Shown one piece after another: positions 6,598 through 13,278 of a stretch of 13,278 bases of DNA (position 1 is its first letter; each line of letters opens with the position of its first letter). The notes beneath the pieces were generated by a model. The model saw nothing but the letters and a program-made list of their open reading frames with translations, had not been told where the DNA came from and made no database searches. The position numbers and the translations under genes were made by a program. The DNA is from Chitinophagaceae bacterium (GTDB lineage Bacteria; Bacteroidota; Bacteroidia; Chitinophagales; Chitinophagaceae), in assembly GCA_021323155.1 (NCBI GenBank), contig JAJTCI010000030.1, positions 1 to 13,278 on the forward strand, written 5' to 3'.

Positions 6598-7949
6598 ACC
6601 TGAAGCTACGGTTCGCCCTGCTTTTCACTCTGCTCGTTGCCATTATCCTTTCTTTTTCGATGGCGGCCATCTATTATCTCTATTATAATTACCGCCAGGA
6701 AGATTTTTACCGGCGTCTTGAACAGCAGGCACAACAGACCTTCGAACTGCATTTTGATACCAGGATCTCAGACTCAGTGATGTATGCGCTTTCCGTGCAA
6801 TCGGGACGCCAGCTATACCAGGAGCAGGACTTTATCATCGATTCGTCGCGAAAAGTAGCCTACCAGTTTCCCGACACGGCCACGTTTATGGCGGATGATC
6901 AATTCCTGGCGACCACCAAAGAACAAGGTGTGCAGCAATTCAAATATGGGAATATGGAAGGGATCGCTAAATACTTCCCGCACCGGAATGCGTTCGCGAT
7001 TTCCCTTGCACAGGACAGCGTAGGACTAAAAAAAGTGACTAACCTCAGGGATATTCTTACGCTGGTATGTATCGGTGGCGTCATATTAACGGCATTACTC
7101 TCATTTGTCTATGTAAGGCAGATCACGAAGCCATTGGTGAGGCTGAGCGAACAGATCAACAACATTTCTGAAAGCAACCTCACCCAGCGTGTACCCATCA
7201 GCAGGAACAATGATGAACTGACGCTGATCGCAAGGAACTTCAACGACATGCTGAACCGCCTTGAAAAAGCGTTCACCGTCCAGAAGAGTTTTGTGCATCA
7301 TGCATCCCACGAACTGCGCACTCCCCTGGCAAGCATGCTTGCGCAAACTGAACTGGCCCTTCGGCAAGACCGGGATACCGAAGGGTATAAGCGGGTGCTG
7401 GAAAGTTTGAAGGAGGACCAGCAGGGCCTGATCGACCTTACGAATTCATTGCTTTCGCTTTCCCAATACGAAAAGATCGCCGCCGCAGGTGAGTGGCCAA
7501 AGGTGCGCGTAGACGAGATACTTTATGAAACGGTAGAGGCTGCCCGCAAAATGTTCGCGGACATCAACATCAACATTGGATTCAGCGAAGTACCGGACGA
7601 CGAAGACCTCTTATGTGTCCGGGCGAATGACGCGCTGCTGAAATCAGCGTTCTTCAATCTCATCAAGAATGCATACCGGTACTCAAATGACCGGAAGGTG
7701 GCGATCGCGATACGAGCAAATGCCGACCAGGTGATCATCACAGTGGAAAACAACGGCAAACAAATCCCCGAGGATGAGAGAAGCCGGCTATTCATTCCTT
7801 TCTTCCGCGGCCAGAATGCGATGGGACAAAAAGGATTCGGCCTTGGGCTTTCCATCGTAAACCGCATTATTCACCTGCACGTGGGTACGGTGCATTACGA
7901 GGCGGAAGGAACCGACCTGAACCGGTTTGTCGTGGAGTTTATAAAATAA
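6594..7949 (+). CDS. Membrane sensor histidine kinase
   Basis: This is a 451-residue inner-membrane sensor kinase, the partner of the overlapping response regulator. Transmembrane helix 1 lies at about 7-30 and helix 2 at about 153-174, enclosing an extracytoplasmic sensing region of roughly 120 residues with no motif I recognise. A HAMP linker follows (about 175-228, with QITKPL and DELTLIARNFNDM). The phosphoacceptor is H239 in HHASHELRTPL. In the ATPase domain, the N box is NLIKNAYRYSN (N355/N359), the F region FIPFFRG is near 400-406 and the G2 box GFGLGLSIV is near 414-422. The G1 box reads VENNGKQIP, so Asn replaces the usual Asp and Gln replaces the second Gly; CusS-type kinases have a similar G1 variant, so activity is still expected. 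The signal is unknown. The gene ends at a terminator shared with rpsT. Confidence 0.94.
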   Translation: MNLKLRFALLFTLLVAIILSFSMAAIYYLYYNYRQEDFYRRLEQQAQQTFELHFDTRISDSVMYALSVQSGRQLYQEQDFIIDSSRKVAYQFPDTATFMADDQFLATTKEQGVQQFKYGNMEGIAKYFPHRNAFAISLAQDSVGLKKVTNLRDILTLVCIGGVILTALLSFVYVRQITKPLVRLSEQINNISESNLTQRVPISRNNDELTLIARNFNDMLNRLEKAFTVQKSFVHHASHELRTPLASMLAQTELALRQDRDTEGYKRVLESLKEDQQGLIDLTNSLLSLSQYEKIAAAGEWPKVRVDEILYETVEAARKMFADININIGFSEVPDDEDLLCVRANDALLKSAFFNLIKNAYRYSNDRKVAIAIRANADQVIITVENNGKQIPEDERSRLFIPFFRGQNAMGQKGFGLGLSIVNRIIHLHVGTVHYEAEGTDLNRFVVEFIK

Positions 7950-7984
7950 AAAATCCCGCCATCAGCGGGACTCTTCAATTCTTT
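7942..7984 (-). terminator. Terminator of rpsT, probably bidirectional
   Basis: TCCCGC (7954-7959) and GCGGGA (7965-7970) form a 6-bp stem with a 5-base loop. On the minus strand it is followed by TTTTTTATTTTAT (plus 7941-7953), a strong terminator for rpsT. On the plus strand it lies 4 bases after the kinase stop and is followed by the weaker pyrimidine run CTCTTCAATTCTTT, so it can serve both convergent transcripts. Confidence 0.85.
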
Positions 7985-7993
7985 ACAGAAAGA

Positions 7994-8245
7994 CTAAGCG
8001 GTCGCTTTCGCTTTCTTCACCAGTTTGCTCTTCAGGTTGCTTGCCTTATTCTTATGGATCACACCTTTTTTCGCGAGTTTGTCGATCATGGAAATAACGT
8101 TCGGTAAAGCTTCACCGTATTCGGCGCCTTCAGTTGTCTTCAGGTCGCGGATGGCGTTACGGGTCGTTTTGCCATAGTAACGGTTACGGTCCCTGCGCTT
8201 GGTAGCTTGTCTCACGTCTTTCTTGGTAGCTTTATGATTTGCCAT
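7994..8245 (-). CDS. rpsT: 30S ribosomal protein S20
   Basis: This 83-residue, very basic protein begins MANHKATKKDVRQATKRRDRN and ends KASNLKSKLVKKAKATA. It matches the helical-bundle S20 of the small subunit, which binds 16S rRNA and is added early in assembly. Length is typical (about 80-90 residues). The frame is open for another 16 codons to 8293, but those codons read through the promoter's -7 box. MANHKA is the conserved S20 start, so the ATG at 8243-8245 is used. It is a single-gene transcript with its own promoter and terminator, convergent with the histidine kinase and divergent from odhA. Confidence 0.97.
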   Translation of the reverse strand: MANHKATKKDVRQATKRRDRNRYYGKTTRNAIRDLKTTEGAEYGEALPNVISMIDKLAKKGVIHKNKASNLKSKLVKKAKATA

Positions 8246-8266
8246 TATTTCCTTTTTTAAGGACGG

Positions 8267-8298
8267 CAAAGGTAAGGACTGGCACCCAAACATTGAAA
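8267..8298 (-). promoter_or_regulatory. Promoter of rpsT
   Basis: On the minus strand TACCTTTG (plus 8267-8274) is an exact TAnnTTTG -7 element, 21 bases before the S20 ATG. TTTC (plus 8295-8298) lies 20 bases further upstream at the position expected for the -33 TTTG box. This implies a very short leader of about 15 bases and supports the shorter S20 start. Confidence 0.6.
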
Positions 8299-8393
8299 TT
8301 TTATACCGAAAAACTGTCTTGTTAAGCGTTTTTTATGATTTAGCCAGCTGAAGTACTGCTATTTAGCTTCGGTTGTGTCACTCACTTGTACGT

Positions 8394-8477
8394 TCAGTCC
8401 TTTGACGGACATAAGCTGCCATATTCCAATGAATTCCCTGTCATGGACTTAATGCCTTTTCCCCCTCAGTCATTGAC
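8394..8477 (+). repeat. Imperfect direct repeat upstream of odhA
   Basis: TCAGTCCTTTGAC (8394-8406) recurs as TCAGTCATTGAC (8466-8477), 72 bases apart, with one gap and one mismatch. The second copy lies just upstream of the odhA -7 box. The rest of the gap between rpsT and odhA (8299-8486) holds no gene, and only a small hairpin, GTCC-TTTGAC-GGAC (8397-8410). The repeat may be an operator pair or chance. Confidence 0.3.
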
Positions 8478-8486
8478 TTTCTGGCC

Positions 8487-8494
8487 TATATTTG
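8487..8494 (+). promoter_or_regulatory. -7 promoter element of the odhA-odhB operon
   Basis: TATATTTG is an exact match to the Bacteroidota -7 consensus TAnnTTTG. It lies 25 bases before the odhA ATG, implying a leader of about 20 bases. No good TTTG is found at the expected -33 distance; a TTGAC at 8473-8477 is too close. Confidence 0.55.
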
Positions 8495-8519
8495 CAGCCC
8501 ACAAGCAACAACGACTTAG

Positions 8520-11270
8520 ATGAAGGATTTCTCTTATATCACTAGCTCTCACCCGTCTTTTATAGAAAACCTTTACCAGCAATTCCTGAATAACCCACAA
8601 AGCGTTGATCCTGAACTTAAAAAATTCTTTGAAGGGTTCGATTTCGCGGTTTCTTCTGTCAACGGCAAAACGGGGGAGGCAGCACCTGTGGCGCAGGCCC
8701 CGGCGGCGACCGGCGACATCGACCTGGGTAAGGAATTCGGGGTGTTTCAGCTGATACAAGCGTATCGCAAAAAAGGGCATTTGGTGGCGCGCACGAATCC
8801 CATTCGGCCACGGAAAGACCGCCAGGCCAACCTTGACCTGCATTATTTCGGTCTATCTGATTCGGACCTCAATGCCAACTTTAATTCCGGGCAGTTCATC
8901 GGGCTTCCTGGGGCGTCGCTAAAAGACATCCTTGGTCGTTTACAGCAGACCTATACTTCAACGGTGGGTCTTGAATACAGTTATGTGAACGACGCAAAGC
9001 GTATAGAATGGCTGGAAAATGCAATTGAAGAGAAGCTGTGGAGCCCTGTCAGCCTTGAACAAAAGAAGCGGATCCTCGATAAACTCAACCAGGGCGTGAT
9101 CTTCGAGAAGTTCCTGCATACAAAATACATTGGCCAGAAACGGTTTTCACTTGAAGGAGGCGAAACAGCGATCGCCGCACTGGATGCCATCATCAACACC
9201 GCTGCGGATGACGACGTACAGGAAGTGGTGATCGGGATGGCGCATCGTGGAAGGCTGAACGTACTTGCCAATGTGCTTGGTAAAACATACGAACAGATCT
9301 TCAGCGAATTCGAGGGCAGTGCCGTGGATACCACCATGGGTAGCGGCGACGTGAAATACCATATGGGCTTTAGTTCGGAGGTGGAGACCTGGAACGGCAA
9401 AAGAATTCACCTTAAACTCAGTCCCAACCCTTCGCACCTCGAAGCGGTCGACCCGGTGGTGCTGGGTTTTGCCCGGGCTAAGGCTGATGTGCTCTATAAA
9501 CACGATTACGATAAAGTACTCCCGGTACTCATCCATGGCGACGCCTCGCTGGCTGGACAGGGCGTGGTATATGAAGTAGTGCAGATGGCTTTCCTGAGAG
9601 GATATTATACAGGAGGAACGATCCACCTGGTGATCAATAACCAGATCGGTTTCACCACCGATTTCGACGATGCAAGAAGTGCCGACTATTGCACTTCGGT
9701 TGCAGCCATGATACAGGCGCCGGTGTTACATGTGAACGGTGATGACGCCGAGGCAATGGTTCGCGCAGTAGAGATCGCCACGCAATATCGCCAGGAATTC
9801 AATTCAGATATTTTTATCGATATGCTGTGTTATCGTCGCCATGGACACAACGAGGGCGACGATCCGAAGTATACACAGCCGAAGATGTATGATATCATCG
9901 ACAAGCACGCGAACCCAAGGGAAAAGTACACCCAGTTCCTCATCGCGAACGGGGAGCCTGACGCGAAGGAACTGGCGAAGGACATGGAGAAGAAATTCTG
10001 GAACGACCTGCAGGAGCGCCTTGATGATATCAAACAGAATCCCCTACCCTACAAATACCAGCAACCCGAAGAAAAGTGGAGAAGCCTGCGCCGCGCAACA
10101 GCAGCGGATTTTGACAGGTCACCTGTTACCGCGATCAGCGCGGAAGAGGTGAAACGCCTGTTCGATCATATCATGCAAAAGCCGGAGGGCTTTCAGCCAT
10201 TGCGGAAAGTGGACAAGCTGTTACAGGATAAGATCAAGTTGTTTGAAACGGAGAATAAGATAGATTGGGCAACCGGCGAGTTACTCGCATATGCCTCGCT
10301 CCTTGCAGACGGCAATATCGTGCGCATGAGCGGGCAGGATGTCAAGCGCGGAACATTCAGCCACCGCCATGCGGTGATCTATGACGAGAACACCAACAAG
10401 GGACACAACCGGTTGAAAGACCTGGGCCCGAACAAAGAAAAATTACTCATCTATAATTCTCTGCTTAGCGAATACGCCGTACTTGGATTTGAATATGGTT
10501 ACTCCATGGCCAACCCGGAGGCACTGGTATTATGGGAGGCGCAGTTCGGCGACTTCGCCAATGGTGCCCAGACGATCATAGACCAATTCATCGTAGCTGG
10601 TGAACAGAAATGGAACCGAATGAACGGGGTCACGATGTTGCTCCCGCATGGCTATGAAGGGCAGGGCCCTGAGCACAGCAGCGCGCGACTGGAGCGTTTT
10701 CTTCAAATGTGCGCCGAACTAAATATAGTGGTGGCGAATATTACCTCTTCAGCGAACCTCTTCCATGTATTGCGTCGCCAGCTGGCCTGGCCGTTCCGCA
10801 AACCATTGGTGATCTTTACACCGAAGGCCAACCTGCGGTACCCGGGCACTTACAGCCCCGTACCCGATTTTACTGAGGGCGGCTTTAAAGAAGTGATCGA
10901 TGACCCGACCGTTGATTCCGCTGCAGGCATTACCAAAGTGTTATTCTGCTCTGGCAAACTCTATTTCGAACTGGCGGAGCGAAAACAAAAAGAAGGAAAG
11001 ACCGAAGTCGCCATTATACGTATCGAACAGTTGTACCCGTTGCCGGAAAAGCAATTGATGGAGCTGTATAAGAAATATAACAAGGCCACCTGGTTCTGGG
11101 TGCAGGAAGAACCGCTGAACATGGGGGCCGCTTCGTACCTGCAAATGTGCCTCAAGCATATCAATTACGGTGTGATCAGTCGTCATGGGAGCGCTGCGAC
11201 CGCTACAGGGTATTCAAAGGTGCATGCGCAGGAACAGAAGGAGATCATTGATACCGCGTTTGGTATTTGA
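8520..11270 (+). CDS. odhA: 2-oxoglutarate dehydrogenase E1 component (thiamine diphosphate-dependent)
   Basis: This 916-residue enzyme is the E1 subunit that decarboxylates 2-oxoglutarate and transfers the succinyl group to the lipoyl arm of E2 in the TCA cycle. The N-terminal E2-docking segment is present (SFIENLYQQFLNNPQSVDPELKKFF, residues 13-37, shown in part). The thiamine diphosphate domain has GMAHRGRLNVLANVLGK (about 239-255), HLEAVDPVVLG (306-316), the HGDASLAGQG/VINNQIGF cofactor-Mg motif (339-348 and 371-378), and RRHGHNEGDDP (439-449). The second, pyrimidine-binding domain has SGQDVKRGTFSHRH (about 603-616) and PHGYEGQGPEHSSARLERFL (shown to 20 residues). Length is close to that of E. 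coli SucA (933). The start ATG at 8520 follows a TAnnTTTG promoter element. The E2 gene follows after 47 bases on the same strand, so the two form an operon. The E3 gene (lpd) is not in the window. Confidence 0.97.
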   Translation: MKDFSYITSSHPSFIENLYQQFLNNPQSVDPELKKFFEGFDFAVSSVNGKTGEAAPVAQAPAATGDIDLGKEFGVFQLIQAYRKKGHLVARTNPIRPRKDRQANLDLHYFGLSDSDLNANFNSGQFIGLPGASLKDILGRLQQTYTSTVGLEYSYVNDAKRIEWLENAIEEKLWSPVSLEQKKRILDKLNQGVIFEKFLHTKYIGQKRFSLEGGETAIAALDAIINTAADDDVQEVVIGMAHRGRLNVLANVLGKTYEQIFSEFEGSAVDTTMGSGDVKYHMGFSSEVETWNGKRIHLKLSPNPSHLEAVDPVVLGFARAKADVLYKHDYDKVLPVLIHGDASLAGQGVVYEVVQMAFLRGYYTGGTIHLVINNQIGFTTDFDDARSADYCTSVAAMIQAPVLHVNGDDAEAMVRAVEIATQYRQEFNSDIFIDMLCYRRHGHNEGDDPKYTQPKMYDIIDKHANPREKYTQFLIANGEPDAKELAKDMEKKFWNDLQERLDDIKQNPLPYKYQQPEEKWRSLRRATAADFDRSPVTAISAEEVKRLFDHIMQKPEGFQPLRKVDKLLQDKIKLFETENKIDWATGELLAYASLLADGNIVRMSGQDVKRGTFSHRHAVIYDENTNKGHNRLKDLGPNKEKLLIYNSLLSEYAVLGFEYGYSMANPEALVLWEAQFGDFANGAQTIIDQFIVAGEQKWNRMNGVTMLLPHGYEGQGPEHSSARLERFLQMCAELNIVVANITSSANLFHVLRRQLAWPFRKPLVIFTPKANLRYPGTYSPVPDFTEGGFKEVIDDPTVDSAAGITKVLFCSGKLYFELAERKQKEGKTEVAIIRIEQLYPLPEKQLMELYKKYNKATWFWVQEEPLNMGAASYLQMCLKHINYGVISRHGSAATATGYSKVHAQEQKEIIDTAFGI

Positions 11271-11317
11271 TAAATCTTTTCAATAAAAGAACTTAAAGCT
11301 GACTCAATAAAAAAATT

Positions 11318-12595
11318 ATGATCGAGATAAAAGTTCCGACAGTTGGAGAATCTATTTCGGAAGTGACGCTGTTAAAATGGGTGAAGAATGATGGCAACTA
11401 CGTGGAGCGTGATGAAGTGATCGCAGAACTGGAAAGCGAAAAAGCCACTTTCGAAGTAAACGCAGAACAAGCCGGGCTGTTAAAAACAATAGCAAAGGAA
11501 GGCGACACACTGACTATCGGCAGTGTGCTGGCCAGTATTGATGATAAAGCGGAGAAACCGGCAGGCAGTAGCGAGCCGTCCGGAGCTAGTGAGGAAAAGG
11601 TGGAGCCACAAGGCGCTAACGACAGGCAGCCAGGGAAGGCCGGACAACCCGCGACAAATAATCAACAACCGGCTTCGCAGGCCCAGTCCAACCCGGTCTC
11701 TAATGATGTGAAAGCGACACCTGTCGCCAGTGCCATCATCGCAGATAAGAAAGTGGATCCGGCATCCATTACACCCAGTGGCGTTGGGGGCAAGATCATG
11801 AAACATGACGTGCTGGATGCATTATCCCAGCCGGGAAAAAAAGCATTCGAAGGGCAGCAGCTATTCAGTCGCAATGAGCGCAGGGAAAAAATGACCAACC
11901 TGCGCAAGACCATTAGTCGCCGGTTAGTAGAAGCAAAGAACACCACGGCCATGCTCACCACGTTCAATGAAGTGGACATGAGTGCGATCATGGACATCCG
12001 CAAACAGCACAAAGAATCATTTACAAAAACGCACGGGGTAAATCTTGGCTTTATGAGCTTCTTCGCCAAAGCCTGCGCGATCGCGCTGAGTGAATGGCCA
12101 GCGGTAAACGCTTACCTGGACAGTGACTCTATCATATACCATGATTACGCTGATATCAGCATCGCCGTGAGTACACCGAGAGGCTTGACGGTACCGGTGA
12201 TCAGGAACGTAGAAAGCCTGTCGATGGCCGACATCGAAAGAAAAGTTGTTGAGCTGGCAGGTAAGGCGAAAGACAGCAAGCTGACAACAGAAGACCTGCA
12301 GGGCGGCACGTTTACGATCACCAATGGTGGCGTGTTCGGCAGCCTGATGAGTACGCCGATCATTAATATACCACAGAGCGCGATCCTCGGCATGCACAAG
12401 ATCCAGGAAAGACCAATGGTAGAAAACGGGCAGGTAGTGGTAAAGCCCATGATGTACGTAGCCCTGAGTTACGACCATCGCATCATCGACGGTAGGGAAA
12501 GCGTAAGTTTCCTGGTGCGGGTGAAGGAATTACTGGAAAACCCGGAATTGCTATTGTTTGGAAAGGACCCGGTGAAGACCTTACTTGAACTTTGA
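11318..12595 (+). CDS. sucB: 2-oxoglutarate dehydrogenase E2, dihydrolipoyllysine succinyltransferase
   Basis: This 425-residue protein is the E2 core of the 2-oxoglutarate dehydrogenase complex, moving succinyl groups from E1 to CoA. The lipoyl domain (about 1-77) carries the lipoylation site K42 in ELESEKATFEV. A low-complexity linker rich in Ala, Pro, Gln, Asn and Ser (about 78-130) is followed by the peripheral-subunit binding domain (KATPVASAIIADKK through GGKIMKHDVLDAL, about 132-169). The catalytic acyltransferase domain (about 190-425) ends with the active-site motif SYDHRIIDGRE (H387, D391). It starts 47 bases after the odhA stop, with an A-rich region before the ATG in place of a Shine-Dalgarno sequence. 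No terminator is seen after its stop. The single lipoyl domain and the pairing with odhA favour succinyltransferase over acetyl- or branched-chain E2. It is also called odhB. Confidence 0.96.
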   Translation: MIEIKVPTVGESISEVTLLKWVKNDGNYVERDEVIAELESEKATFEVNAEQAGLLKTIAKEGDTLTIGSVLASIDDKAEKPAGSSEPSGASEEKVEPQGANDRQPGKAGQPATNNQQPASQAQSNPVSNDVKATPVASAIIADKKVDPASITPSGVGGKIMKHDVLDALSQPGKKAFEGQQLFSRNERREKMTNLRKTISRRLVEAKNTTAMLTTFNEVDMSAIMDIRKQHKESFTKTHGVNLGFMSFFAKACAIALSEWPAVNAYLDSDSIIYHDYADISIAVSTPRGLTVPVIRNVESLSMADIERKVVELAGKAKDSKLTTEDLQGGTFTITNGGVFGSLMSTPIINIPQSAILGMHKIQERPMVENGQVVVKPMMYVALSYDHRIIDGRESVSFLVRVKELLENPELLLFGKDPVKTLLEL

Positions 12596-12602
12596 AATTG
12601 AT

Positions 12603-12610
12603 TATATTTA
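12603..12610 (+). promoter_or_regulatory. Putative -7 element of the lipoprotein gene
   Basis: TATATTTA differs from TAnnTTTG only in the last base and lies 20 bases before the ATG at 12631. No clear -33 box is seen. Because there is no terminator after the E2 gene (stop at 12595), read-through transcription is an alternative. Confidence 0.35.
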
Positions 12611-12630
12611 GGCTAACCAATCCCTGCTTT

Positions 12631-13278
12631 ATGAAATGCCTTCGCCTCGGAAATGTTTTCCTTCTTAGTGTTCTTATTATTTCCTGCCAGAAAAGCGTTG
12701 ACTGGGCCTCTACGCCCACTACTGGTGGCGGGGGTGGAACGGGTAGTGGCACCACGGGAGGCGGGAGTAACGGTAATTTGCTCGTGAAGGCGATGGCGAT
12801 CACCGCAGGAACTACAGATACCAACATGGTCTATGTAACATGGGATGCGAACCAGCGTCTGACGCAATATAAATCCACCGGTAAAACGAACGGCATGGAT
12901 GTAAGTGCGCAATACGATATCACGCGCCTGCCGGGTGGAAATATCCAGAAGATCTTTTCTAAACCCTTTGCGGCTTTACCGGGTGGCGGTGCAGGGGTGG
13001 ACTCTGTGGTTCACCTGGTGTTTTACCAGGCGGGCACCACCAAGTTGCAATATGTACGGTCCACAACTTACACTTCAACATTTAACCTGGTGGACAGCGT
13101 AGCATTCACTTACAACGCAGATGGAAGGATCTCGATGAAAAAAACTTACAGGGAATCCCTTGTATCAGGGACAATCGAATTGCACACACAGGAGACTTAT
13201 ACATACGACGCTAATGGCAACTTGCTGACGACCAATACATCGATGGCGGATCTTTTTACCGGTGTGCTCGCCCCCATC
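12631..13278 (+). CDS. Lipoprotein with glycine-rich linker and YD-like repeats, 3'-truncated by the window edge
   Basis: From the ATG at 12631 the frame is open for 216 codons to the last base of the window, with no stop, so this is the 5' part of a longer gene. Residues 1-18 form a lipoprotein signal peptide ending in LIIS, with the lipobox Cys at C19 followed by QKSVDW, so the mature protein should be lipid-anchored in the envelope. Residues 30-49 are a Gly/Thr/Ser-rich linker. The rest is beta-rich with three related segments: YVTWDANQRLTQY (68-80), AFTYNADGRISMK (158-170) and TYTYDANGNLLTT (189-201). These resemble the YD/RHS-type Y-D/N-A-x-G-R/N-L repeat found in many secreted Bacteroidota hypothetical proteins. 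No enzymatic motif is seen and the function is unknown. It starts 36 bases after the E2 stop, but its role looks unrelated to the TCA genes. Confidence 0.82.
   Translation, partial: MKCLRLGNVFLLSVLIISCQKSVDWASTPTTGGGGGTGSGTTGGGSNGNLLVKAMAITAGTTDTNMVYVTWDANQRLTQYKSTGKTNGMDVSAQYDITRLPGGNIQKIFSKPFAALPGGGAGVDSVVHLVFYQAGTTKLQYVRSTTYTSTFNLVDSVAFTYNADGRISMKKTYRESLVSGTIELHTQETYTYDANGNLLTTNTSMADLFTGVLAPI

Noticed and set aside
8246..8293. 16-residue extension of S20
   Set aside because: The extension runs through an exact -7 promoter element, and MANHKA is the conserved S20 N-terminus.
9147..9626. Long antisense open frames opposite odhA and sucB
   Set aside because: They overlap well-conserved coding sequence, show no protein-like motifs and have no start signals; they are shadow frames.
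12721..12777. G-rich tract in the lipoprotein linker as a phase-variable repeat
   Set aside because: There is no homopolymer run long enough and no regular unit repeat; it is an irregular Gly/Thr/Ser codon tract.
12483..12827. Proline-rich open frame on the minus strand
   Set aside because: The proline run is the reverse complement of the glycine-rich linker of the lipoprotein gene, and the rest is opposite the conserved end of sucB.

Overview
The window looks like ordinary chromosomal sequence from a member of the Bacteroidota, most likely of the Chitinophagaceae type. The evidence is the near absence of Shine-Dalgarno sequences, A-rich start contexts, several matches to the Bacteroidota -7 element TAnnTTTG (best before rpsT and before the 2-oxoglutarate dehydrogenase E1 gene), an SSB with a Q/N/Y-rich linker ending in DDLPF, short-signal lipoproteins, and a roughly even GC content. 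The taxonomic placement is inference. I see no phage, insertion sequence, CRISPR array, tRNA or rRNA.

Layout from left to right: (1) the 3' part of an exported-looking hypothetical beta-rich protein, ending at a clean terminator; (2) on the minus strand, ssb followed by its terminator and then, almost immediately, a malate/L-lactate (Ldh_2) family dehydrogenase; (3) on the plus strand, a 12-helix MFS exporter behind a gene-free leader of about 300 bases that carries short repeats and hairpins; (4) on the minus strand, a secreted zinc M14 carboxypeptidase; (5) divergent from it across only 29 bases, an OmpR-type response regulator and its histidine kinase, overlapping by 4 bases; (6) on the minus strand, rpsT (S20), which shares a two-way terminator with the kinase; (7) on the plus strand, the TCA-cycle pair odhA (E1) and odhB/sucB (E2); (8) the 5' part of a lipoprotein with a glycine-rich linker and YD-like repeats, running off the right edge.

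The clearest functional links are odhA-odhB (E1 and E2 of the 2-oxoglutarate dehydrogenase complex; the E3 gene is not in the window) and the response regulator with its kinase. The kinase system may also control the divergent peptidase, but only proximity suggests that. I found no convincing new multi-gene system. The points most worth a second look are the face-to-face promoters between the peptidase and the two-component system, the repeat-bearing MFS leader, the cut-off YD-repeat lipoprotein, and the ssb-terminator-dehydrogenase junction.
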